Positions 36,624-48,000 of a stretch of DNA of 64,000 nt are shown one piece after another; position 1 is the first letter of the stretch; every line of letters begins with the position of its first letter. The stretch spans positions 558,001-622,000 of the forward strand of contig VICG01000012.1 in the NCBI GenBank assembly GCA_008692225.1. Reading direction: 5' to 3'. The stretch comes from Monilinia fructicola (Eukaryota > Ascomycota > Leotiomycetes > Helotiales > Sclerotiniaceae). A program made the position numbers and the translations under genes. Under the pieces are notes generated by a model. It ran no database searches, was not told the DNA's origin, and was given only the letters and a program-made list of their open reading frames with translations.

Positions 36624-37693
36624 ACTTCCCTTCCAGACTCCGAGTCCGCGTTTCGGACTGTGATCCCATCATGTCATGTCGTGCAGGAGAGGCAAAAAAA
36701 AACAAAAAAAAAATCCCCTCATTCAGCGAGTACCACGTGTACGGCACCACCCGGAAGATGCGGGCGTAGAATTATTAATCCAGGCCGGGCAAGGCCACGC
36801 AAGGTAAAGTCAACGATACAGGCGCAGGACAGGACGGGACGGGGCAGATTAGAAGGCACGGTGTTTACTTCCTTTCCTTTCCTTTCCCCCCAGCTTTTGC
36901 AACGGGGGCGTGCACGCCATCGGGCTGGGCTGGAACACCCATTTTGGCCTGTGGCTTGGGAGTTGAATGTATGCTTTTTTGTAGAATTTTATTATATTAT
37001 ATTATCTTGTTTTGTGCGCTGCTCTGCTCTGCTCTGCGCTGCGGGGCGCGGCGGGGCCGTTTGTGAGATGGTGCATATTTTGCCTTGCTGTCCCCTCTTT
37101 GCATATATATACATATACATATACATATACATATTCCTACGTGCGACGAACTTTCCATGGATGTGACGAGTGGTGAGCATGAAGCTTGCGATGGGGAAAC
37201 CGGGACGGAGAGTAGGCGGCGTGGGATTTGGCGGGGGAGGGAACACCATTTCCCTTGGTTGGTGTGGATGATGGGGGAGGGGAGTCAGATCGTCTTCTTG
37301 GTTCATAGGTGGGGATGCTGGGGGCTCTTGGGCTTACATGTAGCATGTGGTATACGAGGGGAGGTTTATGCTTTGTTTGTGCAGATGATTTTGAGGGGGG
37401 GGGGGGTGTGGAGAATCGGTTTCTTGATCCCTAGCTCTCTGCAGGCAGGGCTGGGCCGTATCGCTTTCTACTCCGCAGTTGCTCTTCGATGCATTTCGAT
37501 TCGTCTATCTTCGGCATCGATTGCGGGATCTAGGTGCTATACTGAAGCTTCAATTCTCCATCTGACAAACTTTCATTCCAAACTTTCATTCCAAACTTTC
37601 ATCTCAAACTTTTGTTTTCGTTCTGGGGCAGGAAAGATTTCTTCTCGCCATTGCAACGGCAACCTCGCTTGCCGGCTGCGCGGGGAGTCCAAG
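36624..37693. other. Intergenic between convergent Egh16-like and HET genes
   Basis: Holds the 3' ends of two convergent genes, an ACATAT repeat (about 37107-37133) and G-rich runs (GGGGGGGGG at about 37396). A 302-codon plus-strand frame overlaps here but antisense to the HET gene's 3' end, with no domain; not called. Confidence 0.55.
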
Positions 37694-39475
37694 TCATGCT
37701 TGCATGCAATCCCGATCTCCAAACCGAACACGCAACCTCCACCCCCCATCCCGATTCTCAACCCGCAAGCAGAAGCCCCGCGATGCCATCTCAAAACTCA
37801 TGCGCGATCCGTCGCAAGGCTCGCGGGACTCTCCGGCATAGCCACAAGCGCGCACGATGGACTGCCCATCCCATGGTCCGTCATGAGTCCAAGCTGCGCA
37901 CCCCTTCCCCCATGGATCAGAATCCCGTTGTTGTTTTCTCCGCAGATATTGTTGGTGGAGTGGGTACCATCGCATGTATTCTTCCACCGATAGAACCTTT
38001 GGATCCATGGCCACGGGCGGATCCACGACCGCGGGCATCCGATGCACGGCGCATCTCCAGGGGGATCTCTGGGCTCGAGATCTTAGCCTCGGTTTGCGGC
38101 GCAGGATCCAATCTTTGGCGAGGACGGCGAGCCAGCCTTTGGTTGAGCCGACGACGAGGGCGATGCCTATCATGAGCGCGTGGTCGTGCGCGCTGGGCTT
38201 GAACGGAACGTGCGTTTGCAGCGAGGCGAACAGTTGGGAGAAGATGGCGTGCATGGTGGCGTTCTGTCGAGGCACACCGGGAACCCCCACGATGTGATTG
38301 AGGGCGTCGAAGACCTCGAGGGTGGAGTGCGCGAGGTCTCTGTGTCGAGGGGATGTCTGGCGCGAGGTCCAATATTCTTCGATGCTATTCGCATCTCTCG
38401 TAAACATGACGCGCCGAGAGACGGACGGTTCGTATTTCCCGCCGGAAAGGGTATCCAGGACGGTTGCATACGCCTCGAGACTCGGTTGAATGCGCATTTC
38501 GAAGACTGTGTCGAGAAGCACGTCGCTGAGTGGTCGGTCATAGTTGACATGAATGTGTTCAAGCGGTGAAGATCCGTCATTGTGAGGAGCTATGATGCCC
38601 AGCAATCCGTAAAGTTGATCATTTGGTCGTGTGCATTTCTGGGGAGAAAACTCTCGCCACGCATCCTGAATTTGGTATTTTTTGCCGGGTGAGTTGTAAA
38701 GAGCCCAAATTTTCATTATCGGGGGATGGGGTTCTCTCTTGTCGGCAACTGCAGATATCATCTTTTTGAATTGGTTGAATTCAAAGGTAAAGGTAGATGA
38801 TGGTAATGCTATCGATGCAACTTTAGCCTTTCCCACCTCCTGAACTACCCAGACTCTTGTCCAAAACTCGTGGTAGTAAACAAAATTTGCGGCATCAATG
38901 AGTTCTCTTTGTATTTCGCCGAGGCTCTTGGATTGGAGTAGATTTCCATGCCAGTTCAACAAAATCTGGAGGCGCAACGCCTGTTCCAGTGAGATCCCAA
39001 GCCAGATAATGACTTCTTTGGCTTCTGAATAAATGGTACCCATCCTTGCTATCTGTTGGCTCTGCTCATTCTTATCCTTCTGATCCAGACACAGATAATC
39101 GATCCAGAAGTGGTCATCAAACATCTTATTGCTCCAAACATGGCTAATAAACTTCCATAAACTCTCGTGGATTGGGACTGAGTGCCACACACTTTCACCG
39201 CTTTCACTCAAGTCTTCCCTCAGGCTTTCCTTCAAGTATATCTGTCGTGTATGCACCGGATCTCCCCAGAGATACGACAATGCACGGTAGTTTATACCCT
39301 GCTTGGGTGACAGAGGATCGTGACAGGAGATAGTGCATGCGATGTCGTTATTAACTCTACCGGGCAGAACCCTGATCAAGCGGATATTTGATGGTGAAGA
39401 AAGTTCTCCATACCACATTTTAAATTTTCGTAGTAGAGAGGCAAGAGTCAAGGAGAGTTGTTTGGATTTTGGCAT
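37694..39475 (-). CDS. Heterokaryon incompatibility (HET) domain protein
   Basis: HET proteins trigger cell death after fusion of genetically unlike hyphae and are often polymorphic. A single open frame of 593 codons starts MPKSKQLSL at 39475. The N-terminal HET domain (about residues 60-215) shows the three family blocks: YRALSYLWGDP (about 63-73), FWIDYLCLDQKDKNEQSQQI followed by MGTIYSEAKEVIIWLG, and FWTRVWVVQEV (about 204-214). The remainder (RPNDQLYGLLGI and beyond) is the variable region usual for these proteins; no NACHT, WD40 or ankyrin domain is visible. The C-terminal quarter is Arg/Trp-rich and may be the fast-evolving part. An alternative start is Met20. No frame break or stop is seen. 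Confidence 0.9.
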   Translation of the reverse strand: MPKSKQLSLTLASLLRKFKMWYGELSSPSNIRLIRVLPGRVNNDIACTISCHDPLSPKQGINYRALSYLWGDPVHTRQIYLKESLREDLSESGESVWHSVPIHESLWKFISHVWSNKMFDDHFWIDYLCLDQKDKNEQSQQIARMGTIYSEAKEVIIWLGISLEQALRLQILLNWHGNLLQSKSLGEIQRELIDAANFVYYHEFWTRVWVVQEVGKAKVASIALPSSTFTFEFNQFKKMISAVADKREPHPPIMKIWALYNSPGKKYQIQDAWREFSPQKCTRPNDQLYGLLGIIAPHNDGSSPLEHIHVNYDRPLSDVLLDTVFEMRIQPSLEAYATVLDTLSGGKYEPSVSRRVMFTRDANSIEEYWTSRQTSPRHRDLAHSTLEVFDALNHIVGVPGVPRQNATMHAIFSQLFASLQTHVPFKPSAHDHALMIGIALVVGSTKGWLAVLAKDWILRRKPRLRSRAQRSPWRCAVHRMPAVVDPPVAMDPKVLSVEEYMRWYPLHQQYLRRKQQRDSDPWGKGCAAWTHDGPWDGQSIVRACGYAGESREPCDGSRMSFEMASRGFCLRVENRDGGWRLRVRFGDRDCMQA

Positions 39476-40174
39476 GTATGACTGTACTGTAATAGTATCG
39501 TAACCTGATGAGTTGTGGCGCGTGTTGTGGCGGATGAGGTTACACGAGGTGCAGCGAGTTATCGCTTTTACATGTATTCAGTATTCAGATCTATATACCT
39601 ATTAGCTCTTCTCTTCCTCCGTATCAATATATTCAACAGCCCTGTCAAGACAATCATGATATGTCAATTCGAAAAAAGAAGAGGGACAGCGGAAATCACG
39701 TCGTTTCCCAAACGCCATCGCTGGCGGAGGAAAGTATGGGAGTTTATGACGCGTCTTCCACTGCACCCCTCTTCCAAACACACCTATGTACGCACAGAAA
39801 TTAACCTCTTCCATGGTGGGTTTGATAGTGCGGGACGAGATGTTTGAGAGATGGGTGGGTTATTGCTGAGGGAGGGTTTGTATAACTCAAGTAGGGATGG
39901 TTCTCGGTTCTTCCGACTTTTGTGTTGGAGGCAAGGGGGTTTTGAAGGAGAATGTGTACATGCAGCAGTGACTGCTTTCTTCATGTTAAAAGTTGGAGTT
40001 TGAGATTTTTATGGCCTTTGAGAGAATGAGAGAATGTATGATCAAGATTATACACTTGTTTGGTCTTCATGAAACTATACATTTATATCAGTAGTTAAAG
40101 CTCCTGCTCAAGTTCCCTAGATATACAAACCGTATGATATCATACACGTCCACCTTTGACGAAATACCAACATC
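39476..40174. other. Intergenic
   Basis: HET promoter on the left and 3' end of the AAA ATPase gene on the right. No further feature was recognised. Confidence 0.6.
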
Positions 40175-42363
40175 TTATTTATCATCATCTTCCTCTTCAG
40201 GTTTCTCTTCCAGTGTAACTTCCGTAACCTTCGTTCCTCTCTTCTCTCCATCACCCATTGTAATCTTATACTTACCACCCAACACCAAATCCTTCGCAAC
40301 GATTTCTCTCGTTCTTCCTAAGCTTTCAATATCATTGATTCTTTGCAAAGTCTTTTGTAGATGGTCATCAAATCCTTCTTCGGCGCAGATACTTCTGAAA
40401 GCTTGTTGCATTGGTACGGAATCAGCTCGCACCATAGCTTTAGAAGTAATTGTAAAAAGATTGACGTGATCATATTGCTGGATAAAGTCTGCTCGAGTCA
40501 TTATCTGACGAGCTTTATGTAGAGGGATTTCAGGGATGTTGTGAGATCCATCATCGATGTAGCTAGGGGTGTCTTTTTCCGCATTGACCAGTGCTTGGGC
40601 TAAGACCATGGCTGCGGACTAACGAAAGGATTAATATGTATGAGAGCAGCGAATTCATAAGAGTTACTCACAGCATATTTTTGTTGATCCATAACATCAT
40701 CATCCATTTCCATTCCTAAGATCCAACATTGATTCAAGAACCATCTTCGTTCAGTATCGATGATATTGTCGCATGTTTCAAGCATATTTGAAGATTTTGC
40801 AACTCGGTTCAGGAATGTAAGGCGGCCACCTACTCGGTTGTAGACTTCATTCAAGATTTCAGATGAGGGTGTCTCAGAATAGTATTTTTGGCGATATCTT
40901 TGAAGCGCAGACACTGCTAGTCCACGTGGGAGATCTGGAATCGTGGTCACCTCCATACGGGTTGCCAATAACTTCAATCTTTCGTAAACCCAATAGTCAT
41001 CACTATTGAAAACCATGGTGACCAGGCCAGCTGCGGCCCATTGCTCAGCACGTTGCTGTAGGAGTTCAAGCAGATCCTTGCCATTCTCATCATCTCGTAA
41101 AAGATGTATCGCATTGATAATCACAATCTGACAAAATGAGTATTAACAAATGTTGAAGAGTAGAGGTTGAGTCAATGGACCTAAAATTCAGGAAGATTTC
41201 ACTTACCAAAGGTCCACGACCCGAGTTTCGTCTCTTCAATGCGACCTTTTCCAATTTGTTCATTGCTCGTTCAATATCTAACAAAGCTGTGCTATCCCTT
41301 GGTCCCCTTTCAGAAAAGTATGATCCAATGTAATCCTCACTAAACTCAAAATTTAGAGCTTTACCTAAACGAACTCTGAAAATTTCAGGGTCCGCATGTG
41401 CTTCAAACATACTACACCCTTCACCATCAATCTTTTGCATGGCCTCAAGCAGCATACTAGATTTACCTACACCCTTTTCCCCAATCAATAGATGATAATG
41501 ACCACGATCCTCACCATTTACTATCTTATCAATCTTTTCTTGTTCCGCACGATGTATCCAATGTTCATCATCATCAGCTGCATACTTTTTTGGCATCTGT
41601 TTCGTGGTTGCGGCAAGGTCTAGAACTGGATCACCTGGTTTAAAGGCAATTTCCATCTTATGAAGAACCATCCACTTATAGAATCTATGGTAGAGATAAC
41701 CCCCCAAGCCAAATCCTGTTCCTAGGACGATGATGGATGCAAAAGCCGTCACCGCTGCCTCGAGCATTTTCGCCTTAAGACTGTGAGGATCATCATGTGA
41801 CGACGAATCTTCTCTTGTCTTTTGATATTGATTTTTGGGTGGCCCCGTATCAGGAATCTCTGTGTATATTGTTAGAAATACATTTATCAAAGATAATGAG
41901 TGATGAATCAGGTGTTCTGATAGACACGAATTCTCCATATGTGAATGAATATCTATACATCAGCAAATTCTAGACAGTCGGTAACATCCGATCGATCTAC
42001 ATCAAGGATCTTATAGATGGCCACATACTGAGTTAAACCAAAGATAGAACAACTTGAACAGATACATAGAAATTCATGTTCCGGTGAAAAGTAAAAGAGA
42101 TAGATGAAGAATGAATGATAGAATGCCAAGCAACACAAAGCCAATACGAAGAAATTCCCCTCATCAAGAACAAACTCACTCTTCTCGGAATCTATACCAC
42201 TTGATTTGTGTCCTGGAGCCGTTTCCGTCGAGATGCATCGTAGTAATCGTGATTGTAATTGTGACTGTGCGATGATGGGTTTACGTGTTTGTAACCAATG
42301 GCGCGTTGAAGAAGCGCGTATGGTTCTTTTGGCCACGGATATTCGAATGAGTGCAGGATGCAT
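40175..42363 (-). CDS. Mitochondrial AAA-type ATPase, fungal family with C-terminal helical/winged-helix region
   Basis: Four exons: 42363-42180, 41859-41207, 41127-40672 and 40618-40175 (predicted 578 aa). Donors are GTGAGT, GTAAGT and GTGAGT, and all phases agree. The N-terminus is Arg/Ser/Gln-rich with few acids (MHPALIRISVAKR), a likely mitochondrial presequence. A hydrophobic segment (about 95-118, AFASIIVLGTGFGLGGYLY) suggests inner-membrane anchoring. Walker A is GEKGVGKSS (about 188-196), and a Walker-B-like strand VIINAIHLL follows at the start of exon 3, with Asn where Asp is usual. The acidic tail ends EEEDDDK. The substrate is unknown; family members are annotated simply as fungal AAA ATPases. 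Intron 1 (320 nt) is unusually long and partly open. Confidence 0.8.
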
Positions 42364-45038
42364 CGTTAAGGTTGGTTGACCCCTTGACTGGCCTTTCGGA
42401 TGTATGTATTAGGTATGGTATGGTATGGTATGGTTGGTATGGTAAAGTGTATTTATGTGTGTATGTATGTGTGTATGTATATATGTATGTATGTGTATAT
42501 TATGGTATGTATGATTACTATGATATGTATAGGAAGTGTATATATAAGAGAAATGGAAATGAAAAGAAGGAGTTATCAAGAGAAAGATAAGTTGATTGGA
42601 TTATGATGAATTGTAGGGAGAGATCCTTTCTACTTTTGAGCTCTTTTCTTCTTCTTGTTTTTGTTCTTGTTTTTGTTTTAGTTGTTGATTCAATGAACCA
42701 TGAATCTATCTGTTAAGGACAAAGTTTATTAATGTTCGTAATCCGCTTGGCTTGGCGATGCGTAAAGCTACCCGACCTAGGAAGATAGGAGCAACAGAGG
42801 CTAGATAGTAGGTAAAAAGCTATGGTAATGATGTTTGAAACAAGTGAAGGAAGGGATGAAGGGATGAAGGGGTGAAGGGGTGAGTGATGACTGATGAATG
42901 GATGAAGCGATAATTAAAGGGATATTATAATATTGTGTACTTAGTATTCATACCGCATTTTCATATATCATATCCATATCAATTGTAAGTCTTACAGGTG
43001 ATTACAATCCTTCTTGAAGCAATTGATTCATCAGATTAGAAGGTAAAGGAAGTTCAACCGCATACAATCAAATGGATATCACCATCAATCTCATCTGTAC
43101 TCCGTATAGTTAGTTACTTTTATTACTTTATCCATAATCCCTTGGACCTAGGTAGGTACTTGTACTTGTGCAAATCCAAGTCATAAAGTCCCAATTATCA
43201 AACGAAATGTAAATCTTAGATCAGCCACAACTACTCCGTACAACCAAATGCTAATCACACCACGAATTACTTCTTCCTTCTTCTCAGTCATCATATCGGT
43301 CATACCTTGATTGTTCTTGGTATAGCAGACGGTACAATACCCGTCGGATCACAGCAGGCTGTCATTAGAAACTCGGATTCATTTCTGATGTTCTGTTCGC
43401 TGCAGATACACTATGATACGCGCACTGCCGTCAAATCATGCATAATGACAACGACTAGTAACATTTCAGATGCTCTCCAGTCTATGGATATGAAAGAAGA
43501 GAAAAGCTCATGGATACAGGACGGGTGGGATAATGAAAGATTCAAATGAGCAGGACGTAGGTTATTCGTGCAAGACGTCAAATATGAAGAGCAGCACGGA
43601 GGTGGGTTGATGACCCTGGCCAAACCAAATTTACGCACAACCTGTAACCTACGGTGACCTTTATGAGCGAGCGTTCACCAGATTGATCACGTCAAACATC
43701 ATCGAGAAGATTTCAACCACCGGGCATACACTCAATACTTCACGGTACATCAATTGCCTTTGTATCCCCCGGAAATTCATATAACTGCTGATGTTGAGTT
43801 ATCTTCGCACAACTCTCTTCTGCAGCCTTCTAGAAGAGGACAATTGCATGACTAGCTACGGCAATCAGCATTCTAAACATTCGAATTCATCCCCTTTCCT
43901 CCTTGTGTTCCAAGGTTCTTCCCCTGTTAGTACAAAGTGAGTACCGAGCTGTACTCAGCCTTGTATCGTTGACCATTCAAAACCATGTGGTATTTATGGT
44001 ATGTGATGAATTCCCGGGAAAGAAGCCAATGATATCTCCGACGCAAGGTGTGAAGGAAATCCACTTAATCCAAAGGCATCTGTCAAACTCGAGCAGCCCG
44101 AGTGATCAACATACCGAACGGCTCTTGTCTCCGGATTGTGCACGAAGAATACGTCGAGGCGTCTTCTAGCTTCGTCGGGGAAGTTTCGACGGAATTGGAA
44201 ACAGCTGAGGTGCAAAATCATGTGAAAGGTGCAGCCCATACCATATACGGATAGTATCTGTCTTTCATGCCACCCAAAAGCCTTGGAAATGATCATTATC
44301 CTCTTGTCAAAACTTGAGCTAGTCGAGAGAAAACACATGCACGAAATAAAGGTTTCTTGTCCAGCGATCATCATTGAGCATGCATATATCTTTCAAGGCA
44401 ACTGCTTGTGTACCCAGATATGATCTACTTCTTTCCGTCGGGGCCAGACGAAAGGTATCATCAGATATCGTTTCCCAAGTTCCCAAGTTAAAGGATACGT
44501 TTGGACCTTCTATCATGTGTTAACATCCCCAGGCCGGGAATATCCACCAGCTAGGATACCTTGCCCCCTTGCCGTTTGCCATGCGGATACCAACATCAGA
44601 CGCAGAGTTTGGTTACCGAGCCATCGACGAGTGTCAATATTTGTGATATAGAGAAGAGTAGATGACACTCAAGGACCCTGAAGTGATCAATCTCTCGTAT
44701 GATATCATCAGCGACTCGCCAGAAATTGGCTGCCATATGGACCAAACCTTCACAAGCTCCCATGTTGAGTGCAGTCTTGGTGATTCCAAGAGCACATCCA
44801 ATATCGTCAAATGCATACTCGCCGTGTGAGCATTTGTAGAAGTTGATGATATTATCTATGGGCTAAGAACAGAAGACCAATCGCATTTCTACGAATGTAT
44901 ATCTAGTGAAGCTTTCCACATCTTTCGCGTTGTTATTTTCAAAGGAATATTCAATTCAAGCAATTCAATCATTTTGATCATTGTCTTGAATGATTGGAGG
45001 GAGCAGGGGTATTCTCTAAGTTCAAGGCACTCGGTACA
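42364..45038. other. Intergenic with possible minus-strand coding fragments
   Basis: Contains a TATGG run (42413-42445), TATG repeats (42460-42500), and two TACTCCGTA words. On the minus strand, frames at 44374-43994, 44516-44319 and 44860-44596 look protein-like but I could not join them into a gene. Confidence 0.45.
44596..44860 (-). CDS. Possible exon of an unrecognised gene
   Basis: An open stretch on the minus strand reads, in part, FYKCSHGEYAFDD and AANFWRVADDIIREIDHF before a TGA at 44598-44596. It is preceded by a possible CATAG acceptor and has balanced amino-acid use unlike the spacer frames. No start or partner exon was identified. It could be a remnant. Confidence 0.25.
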
Positions 45039-48000
45039 ATGGCTAGGAATTCATTGTCGAGTAGTTCATGGAAGGATGATGCCTCATCTACCAGGTCTTC
45101 CTTATCGTCGACTTCAAGCGAACCGATCTTGAACTCCCCCACTACAACCACTATTGATGAACACAAAGATCAAATTATTTGGATCGTCAATCATGTATTA
45201 GAGTGTAGTCTGTCCTCTGAACTTCCATTAAAAATTATGTTCTCCTTTAATGCAGGTATGTAGACAGCTGTCCAAGTTCCTTCTACCTTCCTCCATCTGA
45301 TCTTGTCGGATGGCATTACCATGCCTTTATTAGAAGGATCACTGACGCGGCCTTGCTTCCATTGAGTAGGCCATCGGGTACCGACATTGAAGGAGGCACA
45401 CAAATGGTGGCAGTATGAGCCAAAGGGAACCGCAATCATCAAGTTCTTGTCCTCAATAGAAGAGTCAAAGCCTAGGAAAGACGATGAAGCCAAAGAAGCG
45501 AAAGAACAAGATATTCAACTGGAAGAGCGGAATCATGCTGCTCAAGACCCTTTCATGGACCCTTTGAATGAGGAACTTTTAGATATTGACCTCATATCAG
45601 AATCTCTGGATGCTAGAAGAGCAAGTCGAGGATTACCTCCTGAGTTCATCCGAAAATGGTGCTTGGACAAAGTCTTTACAAAGGTAGAAGAGCTAGTAGA
45701 CTTTAGCCAAGCTTTGACAGGTATAGATTATCTCCAGGATCTTGAGTGCAGGAGAAGAGAGGCTCTGAGAGAAGTTGCTTTGCGATTGAAGATCGAAAAG
45801 AATAACTGGAGGAAAGTTTTAAGTTCTGATCCAGATGCAAAGAAGTGGGTAGAAGATATTCAAGCTCAAGAGACAATCATCGAAGGGTTTTATGCTACTT
45901 GTTTTGTTGATCTAAGAATCTGGGTATGTCAATTAGTTTCTCCAAGATCGTTAGTTGTACTGACTTTTCTTTGACAGACTATGCTTCACGAACTAAAGAC
46001 CAAACCCTTCTACAAGCCAAACGTTCTTGCAATGCTCAATACGCTATATCCACCTTGTATCAAAGAACTCCCTAACAGTCTCATTGATCTCGATAAATTA
46101 CGAAAGCACCGAGCCAAGTTTTATAATTTCGTCATCGAGGTAGAACGCAAAGACACCAGCGTTTTGAAAGAGTTCGAATTACTGTTAAAAAACCCAGACT
46201 GCAAACATAATTGGGTTGATACCCGAGAGAATTTGAAAGATTATATTGAGCTAGCCAGTAAGATGATCGAACAATCTAATGCGATACACGATATTGGATT
46301 TTTCAAGGAAAGCGCTGCGATAGCATATAGCCTGCGATCAAGGCATTCTAGAAGTACAACTGCATCATCGAATATATCAACTCGCACTGCAAGACAGGGT
46401 AGTCAGAATCAAGATTTGGTCGTCGCAAAAAGTGTCCCTTTTGGTCCCGAACGGGCAGCTGCTCGACATCGTTCAAAAAGCATAACAGACAGCGTGCAGA
46501 GCAAGGGAAGTCCGCCTAATATTGTCGCTTCAAACTTCTCAGGCGGTTCTCAATCTTCTAAAGTTGAAGGAAGATCCCAAATTCGAAAGCGTCTGGCATC
46601 TCCAAAGCGGCAACACGAATACTCTCAGGAATATTGTACCGTACCAATGAATCCTCCCAGGGTGTCCCATTCTATCGTGACAACTCCTGATCTCCACCAG
46701 AAGCAAAGTTTCTCGAATGCAAGGCCGTCGGATGGAGATAGGAATTTCCCTGTATTGGAGAACCAGTATCGGAGACCACGAGCGAATACACCATTTACGG
46801 AAAAGAATTCCGAAGCGGCACAGCATCAAAGTTTCCAATCCTGGGTTCCATTGAAGTATCAGCATCAAATGTCACCATTCCGCCAAATATCATACCCTGA
46901 TCCATTCTCAAGGGGACCTCCAAATCCAAAGTATCAGCTACCACCCAAAAAGTTATGTGAAGAGGAGAAGCTTCTACAAGCATTGCGCCGACCAGAAGTT
47001 CCGATTAGAAGAAGAGCATCGTTCTCAGATGAAATCCCGTCATCATCTCTACGGGAACGAGCTTCGAGTAACAATTCTACAAAGACTAAGCCTCGCAGAA
47101 TGCATAGGGGTAGTGGTGCCACTTCATCTGAAACTCTCCGAGCTGGATCATCATATATTTCACAGCAGAGCTTTTCGACTAAATCCGATAAAGGAAAACA
47201 AGCTGAGAATACCTTGAAAAACAATTCCAGTTCGCCTCAAGCATATGGTACCTTGGATCTACGAGAGTTACCTAGATATCCCACAATTTCCCAAACCGCG
47301 AGCCCTGAAATTACACATAGGCCTCAACTCCGCACACAAAATTCATATGGCTCATCTGGTTCCTCTGGTGGCCTTCGCAGTCGAGCTATGAGTGGTTTCT
47401 CTTCAATTCCTGGTTCTCCACTAGCACTGCAGCACGACATGCCGGAGCCTAGTGCTGCTCCAAAACTACAACTCCGTAGGACACCATTGCGCGACCCTTC
47501 TACAGCTATTCCAGAACTCAGCCGAATGAAACTCCGTAAGAAGCCATTACACGAAAGTGCTTCTGCGGAAACACACACCCCAGGCTCACCTCTTGTGAAC
47601 CCCCTATCTCCTTTACTGGCACGACAAGAAAGTCCAATTACACCTACTCCTGGCAACCATCTTCGCAAAACTGCATTACATAACTCATCTATCGGAATTC
47701 AAACACGGAATGCTTCGCAGTCAGTCTCTAAATCTCCTTTCTCTTCGCCATTGAACCCGACTACACCTTCTCCACGAATGGATGTTTATCAGGATGGCAA
47801 GCAACCCGCAAAGCCAAAGCATTCGAATCATATTCAAAGCGATTCTTTGTCTGGTTCCTCTAGAAACAATATGAGTTCCAACACAGGAGAACATACGATG
47901 GGTACGCCTGTGAGAAAGCCTACTTTGCCAGGATTGAGTCCAGATGCCGACCTTTCATTCTTGGATAGTCCATACGAACCTCCTGAAGAAATTCGACCCA

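Noticed and set aside
37085..37993. 302-codon plus-strand frame
   Set aside because: Overlaps the 3' end of the HET gene in antisense and the spacer beyond; no known domain and mixed low-complexity content.
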